A stretch of 64,000 nt of DNA from an uncultured Bacteroidales bacterium (GCA_900319105.1 ONND01000010.1:18195-82194); one strand, 5' to 3'. Counted from the stretch's first letter, positions 1-9,556 are shown. Made by a program: numbers and translations. Notes: generated by a model from the sequence alone, not told the origin.

Positions 1-2
1 CA

Positions 3-605
3 GAGATAAGGAGTGGCAGTGCCGCCAGATCAAGCGTATCCGCCCGTTCGGCAGCCAGCACAGAGAGCCGTACTTATGGCAGTCGTAACACAGCATCCGC
101 TCGCTCGGCAGGAACCGTCTCCGCTCGTGCAGCCGGTACCAGTGGCGCAACAACACGCTCGTCAGGCACGGCAACGACAACTCGTTCGAGTAGCGCTGCA
201 ACGACCCGCTCATCCAGCGCATCAACGACTCGCTCATCGAGCGCATCAACGACTCGCTCATCGAGCGCATCAACGACCCGCTCATCCAGCGCATCAACGA
301 CACGCTCTTCGAGCGCATCTGCAACTCGCTCGTCCGGCACATCAACGGCAAGCCGTTCATCCGGCTCCTATAGTGGCAGTAGCTCACGCAGTAGCAGCTC
401 TTATGGCAGCAGTTCGCGTAGCAGCAGTTCTTACGGAAGTAGCACGCGTAGCAGCAGTTCTTATGGTGGAAGTTCCTATAGCGGATCTTCATCGAGAGGC
501 AGTTATTCGGGTGGAGGCTATTCCGGCGGTGGTTCCCGCGGAGGAGGATTCTCCGGAGGCGGAGGCAGCCGTGGAGGCGGTGGCGGAGGAAGTACCCGCA
601 GATAA
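3..605 (+). CDS. C-terminal part of a Ser/Thr/Arg- and Gly-rich repeat protein (5' end outside window)
   Basis: The frame is open from the left edge to the TAA at 603-605 and contains about 200 codons, so this is the 3' part of a gene that starts outside the window. The product is low complexity: an S/T/A/R-rich first part, then six copies of an 8-residue unit (TTRSSSAS-like), then SYGSSSRSSS-type repeats, and a very Gly-rich tail (SRGGGFSGGG) ending in STRR. No enzymatic domain is visible. Such tails occur on exported or surface-associated Bacteroidota proteins, but the domain that would define function is missing here. The codon pattern and the terminator directly behind the stop support this frame over the other open frames across the same DNA. 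Function unknown. Confidence 0.65.
   Translation, partial: EIRSGSAARSSVSARSAASTESRTYGSRNTASARSAGTVSARAAGTSGATTRSSGTATTTRSSSAATTRSSSASTTRSSSASTTRSSSASTTRSSSASTTRSSSASATRSSGTSTASRSSGSYSGSSSRSSSSYGSSSRSSSSYGSSTRSSSSYGGSSYSGSSSRGSYSGGGYSGGGSRGGGFSGGGGSRGGGGGGSTRR
200..343. repeat. 24-bp tandem repeat inside the S/T/R-rich gene
   Basis: Six consecutive 24-bp units start at 200, 224, 248, 272, 296 and 320, of the type AACGACTCGCTCATCGAGCG plus CATC. They encode the TTRSSSAS repeats in frame. Units 2 and 3 are identical, so copy number could change by slippage without breaking the frame. Confidence 0.85.
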
Positions 606-612
606 GAAAAGA

Positions 613-644
613 AATAAGGTGGTCTTTCGGCCACCTTATTTTAT
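613..644. terminator. Rho-independent terminator, probably bidirectional
   Basis: A 12-bp stem (613-624 with 629-640, one G-T pair) encloses a TTTC loop and is followed by T residues on the plus strand and preceded by A residues. It lies between the convergent S/R-rich gene (stop 605) and aspA (stop at 662), so it can serve both. Confidence 0.85.
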
Positions 645-661
645 ATACGTACGCGCGCACG

Positions 662-2053
662 TTAATGCGATGCGAGCATGCGTGCAGGATCTAACAGTTC
701 ATCGAGTTGTTCTTTGCTTAGCAATCCATGCTCTAACACAAGATCATATACACCGCGACCGGTCTCCAACGCCTCTTTGGCAATCTTCGTGGAAGCTTTG
801 TAACCGATAACCGGGTTCAGAGCGGTCACAATACCAATAGAGTTGCGTACCGTCTCTGCATTGTGCTCGCGGTTGATGGTAATGCCGTCGATACATTTCT
901 CGCGGAGGATCTTCATCACGTTGCGCAACCATGTGATAGACTCGAAGATACACTCGGTGATAATAGGCTCCATTACGTTCAACTGTAGTTGTCCTGCTTC
1001 GGCAGCAAAGCAAACCGCAGTGTCGTTTCCGATCACTTTGAAGCATACTTGGTTTGTTACCTCAGGAATAACGGGGTTCACCTTACCCGGCATGATTGAA
1101 CTGCCCGGTGCCATAGGCGGCAGGTTGATCTCATGCAGACCGCAGCGGGGACCGGAAGCCATCAGACGCAGGTCATTACAGGTCTTACTGAGCTTGACTG
1201 CCAGACGCTTGAGGGCTGCCGAGTAGCTGACATACGCACCTGTATCTGGAGTAGCCTCAACGAGGTCGCTTGCCAACTCGAACGGTTCGCCCGTTAACTC
1301 GCACATCTTCTTGATGCATAATTCGGCATAACCGGCTACGGCGTTCAGACCTGTACCGATTGCGGTACCTCCCATGTTGATCTCGTACAGCAGCTTGACG
1401 TTACGCTCCAAGTTTGCTACTTCCTCTTCCAGGTTGTTAGCGAAAGCGTGGAACTCCTGACCGCTGGTCATTGGCACAGCGTCTTGCAGTTGGGTACGTC
1501 CCATCTTGATCGAGTCGTTGAATTCATCGCCTTTCTTACGCAGCGAAGCAATCAGGCGTTTCAACTCCTCTTCCAGTCCGCGGTTCATGCGGATGAACGC
1601 ATAACGGAACGCAGAAGGGTAGGCGTCGTTGGTCGATTGGGCGCAATTGACGTGATCGTTCGGGGAGCAGAACTGGTACTCACCGCGTTGGTGACCCATT
1701 ATCTCCAGCGCACGGTTGGCAATCACCTCGTTAGCGTTCATGTTTACCGTTGTTCCCGCACCGCCTTGCACCAGGTCTGTAGGGAACTGATCGTGCATCT
1801 TACCGTCTATAATCTCACGGCACGCTTGTGCTATAGCCGCTGAGATCTCGTCGTTGATGACTCCTAACTCATGGTTCGCTTCCACGGCTGCCAATTTAAT
1901 GTACGCCATAGCAATGATGTACTCCGGGAAGTCGGACATCTTGAGGTTAGATACTTTGTAATTGTTAATGCCGCGTTGGGTTTGCACTCCGTAATAGGCC
2001 TCTGCCGGCACTTGCAGCTCGCCTAACAAATCGGATTCGATACGATAATTCAT
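662..2053 (-). CDS. aspA: Aspartate ammonia-lyase (aspartase)
   Basis: This 463-residue protein belongs to the fumarase/aspartase superfamily and should convert L-aspartate to fumarate and ammonia in the cytoplasm. The family signature GSSIMPGKVNP is at about residues 316-326 and supplies the flexible catalytic-serine loop. The TTVNMNANEVIANRA segment near residue 100 and the active-site STNDAYPSA segment are also present. Length matches bacterial AspA (about 470). Similarity to class II fumarase is expected, but the TTVNMNANEVIANRALE wording is AspA-like. Its ATG overlaps the ftsY stop as ATGA, so it is the last gene of the long minus-strand polysaccharide-ftsY operon and ends just before the terminator at 613-644. 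Confidence 0.93.
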   Translation of the reverse strand: MNYRIESDLLGELQVPAEAYYGVQTQRGINNYKVSNLKMSDFPEYIIAMAYIKLAAVEANHELGVINDEISAAIAQACREIIDGKMHDQFPTDLVQGGAGTTVNMNANEVIANRALEIMGHQRGEYQFCSPNDHVNCAQSTNDAYPSAFRYAFIRMNRGLEEELKRLIASLRKKGDEFNDSIKMGRTQLQDAVPMTSGQEFHAFANNLEEEVANLERNVKLLYEINMGGTAIGTGLNAVAGYAELCIKKMCELTGEPFELASDLVEATPDTGAYVSYSAALKRLAVKLSKTCNDLRLMASGPRCGLHEINLPPMAPGSSIMPGKVNPVIPEVTNQVCFKVIGNDTAVCFAAEAGQLQLNVMEPIITECIFESITWLRNVMKILREKCIDGITINREHNAETVRNSIGIVTALNPVIGYKASTKIAKEALETGRGVYDLVLEHGLLSKEQLDELLDPARMLASH

Positions 2054-3000
2054 AAGATAATAGATTTAACGAATTCTACTCTATTAAAACATTGCAGGTC
2101 TGTCATTTTTTCGCCCAGACCAATATAGCGAACAGGAATCTTGAATTGGTCACTTATACCGATGACGACGCCTCCTTTGGCGGTTCCGTCTAACTTGGTG
2201 ATTGCCAGTGACGTCACTTGGGTGGCTGCAGTGAACTGACGTGCTTGCTCGAAGGCATTTTGTCCGGTAGAGCCGTCTAATACGAGCATCACGTCGTGTG
2301 GAGCACCGGGGATCACTTTCTGCATCACGTTCTTTATTTTCGTCAACTCGTTCATCAGGTTGATCTTGTTATGCAGTCGTCCTGCAGTGTCAATCAGAAC
2401 CACGTCTGCATCATTGGCTTTGGCGGACTGTAAGGTGTCAAAAGCAACGGACGCAGGGTCTGAACCTTGCTGCTGCTTGATGACCGGTACACCGACTCGT
2501 TCGCCCCACAGACACAACTGCTCTACGGCTGCTGCACGGAAAGTGTCGGCGGCTCCGAGAAAGACTTTCTTTCCGGCGGCTTTGTATTGGTAGGCTAACT
2601 TACCGATGGTCGTCGTTTTGCCTACGCCGTTCACACCTACCACCATCACTACATAAGGCTTGGCAGGCAGCGGCGCCTCAAAATCGAGCACGTCCTCTAC
2701 ATTGTTCTCCTGTAGCAGTTGGGCAATCTCATCTACCAGCAGTCGGTTTAACTCGTCCGTACCGATGTATTTGTCGCGCTTCACGCGTTCCTGTACGCGC
2801 TCTACAATACGCAGCGTGGTCTCCACACCTACATCTGAAGTGATCAACGCCTCTTCCAGGTTGTCCAGTACCTCATCATCGATGCTGGATTTACCGGCAA
2901 TAGCGCGACCGATCTTACTTAGTACGGATTCTTTACTTTTCTCAAGACCCTTATCCAGAGTCTCTTTCTTTTCTTTACTGAATAATCCAAAAAATGCCAT
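2050..3000 (-). CDS. ftsY: Signal recognition particle receptor FtsY
   Basis: This 316-residue SRP-type GTPase docks SRP-ribosome complexes at the inner membrane for co-translational insertion. It shows the NG-domain order: helical N domain (residues 20-100), G1 loop GVNGVGKTTT at 122-131, the DTFRAAA segment, DTAGR near 205, TKLDGTAKGG near 263 and the closing YIGLGEKMTDL. The acidic A domain of the E. coli protein is absent, which is normal for Bacteroidota. It starts 3 nt downstream of the phosphotransferase stop and overlaps aspA by 4 nt, so it appears to be transcribed as the tail of the polysaccharide operon. Identification is firm. Confidence 0.96.
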   Translation of the reverse strand: MAFFGLFSKEKKETLDKGLEKSKESVLSKIGRAIAGKSSIDDEVLDNLEEALITSDVGVETTLRIVERVQERVKRDKYIGTDELNRLLVDEIAQLLQENNVEDVLDFEAPLPAKPYVVMVVGVNGVGKTTTIGKLAYQYKAAGKKVFLGAADTFRAAAVEQLCLWGERVGVPVIKQQQGSDPASVAFDTLQSAKANDADVVLIDTAGRLHNKINLMNELTKIKNVMQKVIPGAPHDVMLVLDGSTGQNAFEQARQFTAATQVTSLAITKLDGTAKGGVVIGISDQFKIPVRYIGLGEKMTDLQCFNRVEFVKSIIL

Positions 3001-3003
3001 ATA

Positions 3004-4002
3004 TTATTCTGTTTTTTTGTTTAAATATCCTTTCAAATAGTCTTCATGCAAATGATAATATCGCTTCATAAATATTATATATGCGGTGCATAGTACAATA
3101 AGGGTACATCCCGCGTATATCCAATGCGACCGTCCGATGTAAATCAATCCGATGGATATAATGAACTGCATCATCATGTATGCAGCGGATACTATTTCGT
3201 GAGGAATACGTAGTTCGTTTGCCAGGATCTGGAAGGCGTGCTTCCGATGGGCTTGGCCGAGATTCTCATGCAGCATGATGCGGTGGCATATAGTCAGTAC
3301 GGCATCCACACCATATACAGCCAATAGAATAATATAGGTAATATCCCCGGTTTGAAGGATAAGTTTTCCTAAAGGTAATAACACGATATAGGCCATTCCA
3401 ATGCTTCCGACGTCTCCCGCAAAGCATTTGGCTTTACCTTTCGGACGGAAATTAAAGAAACAGAAAATGACGCATGCTATACAAGCCACAATGAGGTAAG
3501 AAGTCTCAATGAAATGCAGGGATAGATTTAGTATCATCAAAGGAACGAGTACGGCGATCGAATAGCCGCCTGTGATACCATTGATCCCGTCCATAAAATT
3601 ATAGGCATTGATAATTCCTACGCATAGGATGAGGGCGGGGATGATAATCCACCAACTATCCCAATGAAGTATTCCGAAATCGGCAAACATCATAAACATG
3701 GCCGCAAACTGAGCGATTAGCCGCACCGAGTCGGGCAGGGAATGGATATCGTCCCAAAGGCTGATGCCGCAAACGATAGTCAGTCCTGCGAGGAACCACC
3801 AATAGTGGCATCCGAAAAATGCGCTCCAGATCCATGCGGCAAGCAAAAAGATGATTCCTCCTCCGCGGATGACCACTGTGTTGTGTGATGAACGCTCGTT
3901 TGGGCGGTCCACAATATTAAAACGGTCTGCAATGCGGAAATAGACTAACTCTAAAACCAAGAGCAAAGCCGCTATGATGATATATGTACAATATATAGGC
4001 AT
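3004..4002 (-). CDS. WecA/WbpL-type polyprenyl-phosphate glycosyl-1-phosphate transferase
   Basis: This polytopic membrane protein of 332 residues belongs to the MraY/WecA family. It would transfer a UDP-activated N-acetylated amino sugar phosphate to undecaprenyl phosphate, the first committed step of polysaccharide assembly. About ten hydrophobic helices are apparent. Diagnostic motifs are NAYNFMDGINGITGG (about 131-145), the catalytic FAGDVGSIG segment near 194 and HRKHAFQ near 237. It shares one base with the upstream epimerase stop (TAATG overlap). The pairing of an epimerase with a WbpL-like transferase at the end of a surface-polysaccharide operon is common in Bacteroidales capsule and O-antigen loci. 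The exact sugar cannot be told from sequence. Confidence 0.88.
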   Translation of the reverse strand: MPIYCTYIIIAALLLVLELVYFRIADRFNIVDRPNERSSHNTVVIRGGGIIFLLAAWIWSAFFGCHYWWFLAGLTIVCGISLWDDIHSLPDSVRLIAQFAAMFMMFADFGILHWDSWWIIIPALILCVGIINAYNFMDGINGITGGYSIAVLVPLMILNLSLHFIETSYLIVACIACVIFCFFNFRPKGKAKCFAGDVGSIGMAYIVLLPLGKLILQTGDITYIILLAVYGVDAVLTICHRIMLHENLGQAHRKHAFQILANELRIPHEIVSAAYMMMQFIISIGLIYIGRSHWIYAGCTLIVLCTAYIIFMKRYYHLHEDYLKGYLNKKTE

Positions 4003-4853
4003 TATAATATATGTTTTAATGATTGTTCAAAACTTACGAGTTGGTACTCAAAAGGCATTTGGCTCATTTGTGGCGCATAGTAATATGTACCGAACATCTT
4101 GTTGATCGGTTGCAGGAAATGACTTGCCAGACGAACAAAGGGATTAAGCCATTTGGCAAAATAGATGGAGTGGTGTTGTGCTTTGGCAAAATAGCGAATA
4201 ATCTCCACCGTGTCGCTGAGTTCACGGTTTTGCGGATAGAAAGTGCCGGATAACTGGCGGTTCACGGCTTGCAGTACAAACTCTGCGAGATTGTCAATGT
4301 AGAGCATACTGCGCTGGTTGTGGAAGTCGGGGAATACAGGAGTCTTTGCTGCCAACTTGATCAGCCTCGGGAAATTGCCTTTGGAGCCTTTCCCGTAGAT
4401 CATAGGTGGACGCAGAATACACACTTTGAAGGTGTCACACTCTAACTCATGCAAGCCTTTCTCCGCTTGCAGTTTGCTGTCTCCGTAGAAGCCGTTCGGG
4501 CATGGTTGTGTATCTGATGTGATCATTTCCGGTTTCAATGAGCGGCTTTCATGGAAAACAATCATACTACTCATGAATATAAATTGCTTCACTCCTGCCG
4601 CTTTTGCTTTTTGGGCTACCTCAATCGTCAAATCCCGGTTGACCTTATAGTACAATGCCTCCATGTTTGCTTTCGCATTCACGTGAGCAATTCCTGCTAC
4701 ATGATACACGACGTCGTAGATGGAGAAATCGGTGTCTCTCCATGTATCTTTAAGCATGTCTAATGTATCAACACGGTGGTTGCTGTGGTTTTTAATCCAC
4801 CGCTCAACACTTGTTCCGACATAGCTTCCGGCTCCTGTAATCAGTATATTCAT
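4002..4853 (-). CDS. NAD-dependent epimerase/dehydratase-family protein (sugar nucleotide reductase)
   Basis: The 283-residue protein is an extended short-chain dehydrogenase. The N-terminus carries the Rossmann glycine motif GAGSYVG (7-13), a catalytic SSM stretch near residue 95 and the YxxxK pair (YGDSK, about 123-127). Similar proteins paired with WbpL-like transferases reduce or epimerise a UDP-amino sugar before it is loaded on the lipid carrier (WbpV/FnlB-like), but the precise reaction is inference. Its ATG overlaps the stop of the upstream GT4 gene (4850-4853, ATGA). Confidence 0.82.
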   Translation of the reverse strand: MNILITGAGSYVGTSVERWIKNHSNHRVDTLDMLKDTWRDTDFSIYDVVYHVAGIAHVNAKANMEALYYKVNRDLTIEVAQKAKAAGVKQFIFMSSMIVFHESRSLKPEMITSDTQPCPNGFYGDSKLQAEKGLHELECDTFKVCILRPPMIYGKGSKGNFPRLIKLAAKTPVFPDFHNQRSMLYIDNLAEFVLQAVNRQLSGTFYPQNRELSDTVEIIRYFAKAQHHSIYFAKWLNPFVRLASHFLQPINKMFGTYYYAPQMSQMPFEYQLVSFEQSLKHIL

Positions 4854-5983
4854 AGTTTATATAATTCTTCTATATATTTCCAAATCACTGTATGGTCAAA
4901 ATGCTCAGCGACCCATTTTCGTCCGTTGATTCCCATTTCCGGATGATCGTAAGCTGATCTTATCTGCCGCGCAATGTCCTCGGGGTCATGCGTGGTGTAT
5001 AATCCGGTTATGCCGTCCTTGATAGCATCGATACATCCGGTTTCTTTGGTAGTAATAACGGGCTTTTGCATCGCTTGTGCCTCCAGTGCTCCGATCGGAA
5101 AACCTTCGCGGTAGGATGCTAAGACATAGATATTCATCATCGCATAAAAATACTCCATGTCCGTATCTATCAATCCGGCAAAAATGATGTGTTGATCATT
5201 TCGAATTCGCTCTTGAATATGCGCAGGCAATGCGTCTCTCTCTTCGAACATGCCCACCAAGAGCAATTTGGCGTGCAGTTCTTCGGGTAAACGGTCAAAA
5301 GCGTATATCAACTCAATAATACCTTTATCGCGCACGAGACGTCCCGTATAACCGATGACAAAATCGTTTTCGTTAATTCCGTATTGTAAGCGATAGGAAG
5401 CTAACTTTTGGGGATCGATTGATGAAGGGTTATATTTTTTCTGTGTATCTATACCGCCACAGGTGCCATTTCCTAAGAGTACTTGCTTGCTCGCAGGGCA
5501 TAAGTGGTCACGGAGACTTTGCTGCATGAGCGAGTTGCTCACACATACTACCTTCGTAGCACAGGCAGATGTCAGTTTGTCAATCCATATTAATAGCTTT
5601 CGTTTGAGTCCGTGGCTCGTTTCGTAAACAAGTCCGTGCCGGAAATAGATGCGTTTAGGCACGCCGCATAATTTAGCCGAAATCATACCTAATAAGGCAC
5701 CTTTGGGCGAGTGACCCTCCACGATGTCAATGTGGTTTTGGCGAATATACCGGCAAAGACGGAATATCGATTTGAGGTCGCTGATGATGGATATTTTGCG
5801 CGCTACAGGTGTTGCCAGATATTCAAAATGGTAGTATTCCGCTATTTTGGGTAGTCCTTCATCCGGAGAACAGGCAACGAACAATTTATATCCCTTGGGC
5901 GGGAAATAGAAGAATTGGTCACCTATAAAATGGCGCAATACAAAGCTAATATTTATGACGTGTAAGATATTCATTTGTGTCAA
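4850..5983 (-). CDS. Glycosyltransferase family 4 (GT-B fold)
   Basis: The 377-residue product has a GT-B arrangement. The N-terminal acceptor half contains the EGHSPKGALLG segment, and the C-terminal nucleotide-sugar half contains GYTGRLVRDKGI (about 211-222). The EX7E-like signature in YREGFPIGALEAQAMQKP lies near residues 295-312. It should add a sugar to the lipid-linked repeat unit on the cytoplasmic face of the inner membrane. Donor and acceptor are not predictable. It sits between the GT32-like gene and the epimerase with almost no spacing, in the polysaccharide operon. Confidence 0.88.
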   Translation of the reverse strand: MTQMNILHVINISFVLRHFIGDQFFYFPPKGYKLFVACSPDEGLPKIAEYYHFEYLATPVARKISIISDLKSIFRLCRYIRQNHIDIVEGHSPKGALLGMISAKLCGVPKRIYFRHGLVYETSHGLKRKLLIWIDKLTSACATKVVCVSNSLMQQSLRDHLCPASKQVLLGNGTCGGIDTQKKYNPSSIDPQKLASYRLQYGINENDFVIGYTGRLVRDKGIIELIYAFDRLPEELHAKLLLVGMFEERDALPAHIQERIRNDQHIIFAGLIDTDMEYFYAMMNIYVLASYREGFPIGALEAQAMQKPVITTKETGCIDAIKDGITGLYTTHDPEDIARQIRSAYDHPEMGINGRKWVAEHFDHTVIWKYIEELYKL

Positions 5984-6724
5984 TTATACGTGTATCAACC
6001 GATATATTTTCGATATAAATCGTTTCAGTCTCCATCCTCCAAGACTGAGTATCATCTTGCGTAGCCAGATATGCGATGCCGGCATCCATGATTGCGCATA
6101 ATGATGGATCGTATGGGTACGTTCTGTCATTTCCATTTTGCCGTCGATGCCAATAGGGCAGAAATACTCTTTTGGATAGATGGAAATACCTTCTATTATT
6201 TGGATCTCGTTGTTGATTTGCAATCCATGTTCAAACAGCACTTCTGTCGTTGTCGTGACGATGGTTTTGAGATCCATAGAACCGTCGTTCAGGATAAAGG
6301 AGCGTTTGTTGTATAAGTCCAGCAGTTCTTTGTAGATAGGGTTCTTCGGCTCTACTCCTAAGCCTAAACCGGGATTGACGGTGATGATCTGATTGTCCTT
6401 GGTTGGCGATGTCTCACACCCCATAAATGCGCCTTTGGCGATGATATCATCGAGCGGTTTTATCACTTCTACGTCGGTGTCGAAATAGATGCCGCCTTCC
6501 TGATACAGGATCCACAGGCGGGCGTAATCACTTACGAAGGCATATTTCTTCGCATTATACGCTTGTTCGCAGTATTTATTGCAACGGATATCAAAATTGC
6601 TTTCGTTCCATTCCTTGATTTCGTAATCGGGCATATAATGCTTCCACGAGGCGATACATCGCTTCGCGTCTTCGGGCAGAGGGTTGCCGCCAAACCAACA
6701 ATAATGTATTATTTTAGGTATCAT
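5984..6724 (-). CDS. DXD-containing glycosyltransferase, GT32-like
   Basis: The protein (246 residues from the preferred start) begins MIPKIIHYCWFGG, the standard opening of the GT32 'sugar-binding region with DXD motif' family. It carries the metal-binding DTD at residues 82-84 within GGIYFDTDVEV. An upstream ATG at 6745 would add seven residues. The start at 6724 is preferred because its ATG overlaps the stop of the upstream GT2 gene as ATGA, the coupling used throughout this operon, and the family normally starts with MIPKIIH. It likely transfers a hexose or similar sugar to the growing repeat unit. Confidence 0.86.
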   Translation of the reverse strand: MIPKIIHYCWFGGNPLPEDAKRCIASWKHYMPDYEIKEWNESNFDIRCNKYCEQAYNAKKYAFVSDYARLWILYQEGGIYFDTDVEVIKPLDDIIAKGAFMGCETSPTKDNQIITVNPGLGLGVEPKNPIYKELLDLYNKRSFILNDGSMDLKTIVTTTTEVLFEHGLQINNEIQIIEGISIYPKEYFCPIGIDGKMEMTERTHTIHHYAQSWMPASHIWLRKMILSLGGWRLKRFISKIYRLIHV

Positions 6725-7680
6725 AGGTAATGTCTGATAAAGCAATATAGTTTAGGCGAGAGCCTCGCTATTCGTATTTTGATATTCTCAGCAAAAGGAA
6801 AGTTGGCTTTGCTTTGCAGCGGGTATGGATATATCTCCTGTATCGAGATAATATACGATTGACGCTCGGCGTAGAAATGCTTTGATACGATAGTTAGTAT
6901 AGAGGTGATGATGGATGCGTTCATCGCATGCAACCAAATAGGATTAGAGACCGTTTGAAGCAATGCGGTATTTTGTCTCAGTACTGTTATATTATCTGCG
7001 ATGAGTCGTTTCCATCGCTCTTGGGTTGTCGGATGGGTTATTGAGTTAGCAAACTGAACATAGTTATACACCATCGTGTTGGAAGTCATCACCCGTTTTG
7101 CGGAATAAAGGAAACGCGGTAACCATTCCACATCTTCATAGAATATCCCTTCTTTGAAGAACAGGTTGTTTTCTAACAAAAGCTCGCGTCGGATCAGATA
7201 AACCACTGAGAAACAACGGACACTCAAATGACGATTGATAAACTCTTCACCGGTACATGCAGATTGTACATCTCCGGTAAATGTTTCAATGGGTTGTTTC
7301 TTATTGTTGAATATTAATTGCAAGCGAAATGCCAAGGCATCCAGTTGCTCTTTTTGCGCTTGTCGCACCAAAGAAGAATAGGTATTCGGTTCAACATAAT
7401 CATCAGAATCAACAAAACAAATATATTTTCCTTTTGCCGCCTTTATTCCGGTATTGCGTGCACCGGACAGACCCTTGTTAGACTGATGAATTACTTGTAT
7501 CTGCTTATATTGAGCGGCATATTCATCGCATTTCTGCGGGCATGTGTCGTCCGAGCCATCATCCACCAAGATGATTTCATATTCATCTGCGTTCAGATCC
7601 TGGTGAAGTAGGCTCATAACGCACCTGTCGAGATATTTCTCAACACGGAAAACAGGCACTATGACGGATAACAGTATCAT
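6721..7680 (-). CDS. Glycosyltransferase family 2
   Basis: This 319-residue GT-A protein starts with LLSVIVPVFRVEKYLDRC, followed by the nucleotide-binding VDDGSDD (about 39-45) and the metal-binding DSDD of CFVDSDDYVEP (about 92-102). The GLSGARNTGI segment between them is typical of GT2 enzymes of capsule and O-antigen loci. The C-terminal part is variable and probably determines the acceptor. It overlaps both neighbours by 4 nt. The sugar transferred is unknown. Confidence 0.9.
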   Translation of the reverse strand: MILLSVIVPVFRVEKYLDRCVMSLLHQDLNADEYEIILVDDGSDDTCPQKCDEYAAQYKQIQVIHQSNKGLSGARNTGIKAAKGKYICFVDSDDYVEPNTYSSLVRQAQKEQLDALAFRLQLIFNNKKQPIETFTGDVQSACTGEEFINRHLSVRCFSVVYLIRRELLLENNLFFKEGIFYEDVEWLPRFLYSAKRVMTSNTMVYNYVQFANSITHPTTQERWKRLIADNITVLRQNTALLQTVSNPIWLHAMNASIITSILTIVSKHFYAERQSYIISIQEIYPYPLQSKANFPFAENIKIRIARLSPKLYCFIRHYL

Positions 7681-8633
7681 ACAGTGGGGTAGTGGTATAG
7701 TTTTTTCAGACAGATACTAAATGTAGATTTGATGCATATTTCTGCGCGCTGACGCAGACTAAGTGCCGGCATGCGGAGGATGCAACCGAGCTTTTTCCAA
7801 GAAGATGAATAACTCATCATTTCCTCTATATCCTGTAAAAATTCAGATAGTTCTTTTTCTTGTATTTCACCGGCAAATAGTTTGTATGTGGCGCATAAGG
7901 GGATTAACCGTTCATCAATGGTAAAACCATAGAAAGTGGGCAGGCTTTTTACTTTGCCTGCGAAACTCAATTGGTTGTGCATACGGGCAATCACGTTCGC
8001 ATCGTGGTGACGGTAATGCATCAGTTTGTCCGGTAAATTGATCTTTACTCCTTTAACGACAGCAGTATAGGCGACCAATTCATCATAATACATCTGAAAA
8101 GCATACTCCGGTTTGGTCTGCGTGATGCTTAGTATCAAATCAACAAGGCATCGATTCATGATCATACTACATCCCTGTGAACGAGAGTAAGTCAGCATGG
8201 TAGCTTTCCAGCCTTCTGTTAATTCTCCATTGACTTCTCCGATTATTTTGCCAGCAGCATCTATGTCGTACCGCAAAGAAGAAACAGCAACAGGTTTAGA
8301 TGCCGGTAATGCATGTATGGCATTGTATAAGGTTTCTATTTTTTGTGGTAGCCAAATGTCATCTTGGTCACAAATGCAGACGTAGTCTCCAGTACATAAA
8401 CTGAAAGCACGGATAAAATTGGCATTGCAGCCTAATGTGTGCTCGTTGATATAAAAAGTCAATCCGTATTTTTGCTGATATTCTATAAGTATATCAACCG
8501 TTTTGTCGGTAGAACGGTCATCGCACACGATTACTTCATCCGGTAATCGGGTTTGCGAATAGAGGCTATCCAATTGCTGTCTTAGAAAACGCTCTCCATT
8601 ATAAGTGGCTAAGGCTACTGATATTTTGTTCAT
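7677..8633 (-). CDS. Glycosyltransferase family 2, rhamnosyltransferase-like
   Basis: The 318-residue product opens KISVALATYNGERFLRQQLDS and has CDDRSTD (about 38-44) and the DQDD metal site (CICDQDDIWLP, near 90-100). The ATYNGERFL...DQDDIW combination is frequent in GT2 enzymes annotated as rhamnosyltransferases, but the donor is not certain. It overlaps the flanking glycosyltransferase genes by 4 nt at both ends and is part of the same polysaccharide operon. Confidence 0.88.
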   Translation of the reverse strand: MNKISVALATYNGERFLRQQLDSLYSQTRLPDEVIVCDDRSTDKTVDILIEYQQKYGLTFYINEHTLGCNANFIRAFSLCTGDYVCICDQDDIWLPQKIETLYNAIHALPASKPVAVSSLRYDIDAAGKIIGEVNGELTEGWKATMLTYSRSQGCSMIMNRCLVDLILSITQTKPEYAFQMYYDELVAYTAVVKGVKINLPDKLMHYRHHDANVIARMHNQLSFAGKVKSLPTFYGFTIDERLIPLCATYKLFAGEIQEKELSEFLQDIEEMMSYSSSWKKLGCILRMPALSLRQRAEICIKSTFSICLKKLYHYPTV

Positions 8634-9556
8634 GCAATTCTACGTATTAGGTTCATTATAAATGTGACAGGAGACAGGATGATCGCCATAAGCAGCAATG
8701 ATAAATCTCCTGCTGAATTGAAGAACATCGTGATAAATCGGAGTTCCTCGCATGTCCTATAGCGAATAGCATGAATAGCGATTTGCGATATTTCAGAAGA
8801 AAGCCGATACGCAAGTAACGGGTATTCAGTAATGCTAATAATGGGTCTTATATGATGCAATAATAGCATATTCCCATTTGCCATTTTAGTATAAGAACTT
8901 GTTTTACTTGTTGGATTGATTCGGTAGTAAGAACCGATAAAATCCATTAGTGCCGGTTTGGGACAAAAACGGCTGACATCCAGATGTAATTTCCAGTCTT
9001 CCCGTTGGCGAATACGCTCGTCAAATCGTATTGTGTGCTCCTCAAGGAACTGACGGCGGAACATGAAGCAATGCATCGGAATAGAGAAACTTATTCCCCA
9101 TCGGCTCAACAATGCATTCCGTATATTGGTGTAGTACCGAAATTGGTTTTTAGGTTGCAAGTAATATTCTCCTAACTCTTTCATGGAATGAAAATACGCA
9201 TTAAGCGTATAGCTGACGTCTATTTTATTAGCTGTCATATACTCGCTCTGTAAGCGGAGTTTGTCACTATTGAGTAAATCATCTGCATCCAAGAATTGAA
9301 TATATTCCCCCTCTGCTACAGACAAACCTTTATTACGCGCTACCGCGGATCCCGAATTAGGTTGTTGTATTAAATGAAACCGCTTATCATTCCGGCAATA
9401 TGATGCAGCAACTTCGGCGCTATTATCCATAGAGCCGTCATCAATGATGATACATTCCCATTCATTAATCGTTTGCGCCAGCAGACTTTGCAGGGCATAA
9501 ACTAGAAATGTACCTTGATTAAAGCAAGGGATAATAATAGATACAAGCGGTTTCAT
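8630..9556 (-). CDS. Glycosyltransferase family 2
   Basis: A 308-residue GT-A enzyme with LVSIIIPCFNQGTFL at the N-terminus, IIDDGSMDNS (about 37-46) and QFLDADDLL (about 90-98) as donor and metal sites. The final 40 residues are hydrophobic and could attach the protein to the membrane. It lies directly behind the Wzy-like gene with a 4-nt overlap, as expected for a repeat-unit assembly enzyme. Substrate unknown. Confidence 0.88.
   Translation of the reverse strand: MKPLVSIIIPCFNQGTFLVYALQSLLAQTINEWECIIIDDGSMDNSAEVAASYCRNDKRFHLIQQPNSGSAVARNKGLSVAEGEYIQFLDADDLLNSDKLRLQSEYMTANKIDVSYTLNAYFHSMKELGEYYLQPKNQFRYYTNIRNALLSRWGISFSIPMHCFMFRRQFLEEHTIRFDERIRQREDWKLHLDVSRFCPKPALMDFIGSYYRINPTSKTSSYTKMANGNMLLLHHIRPIISITEYPLLAYRLSSEISQIAIHAIRYRTCEELRFITMFFNSAGDLSLLLMAIILSPVTFIMNLIRRIA

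Noticed and set aside
13-810. 265-codon Ala/Gln/Arg-rich frame at the left edge
   Set aside because: It is the wrong frame of the Ser/Thr/Arg repeat gene; it also runs through the terminator and into the 3' end of aspA.
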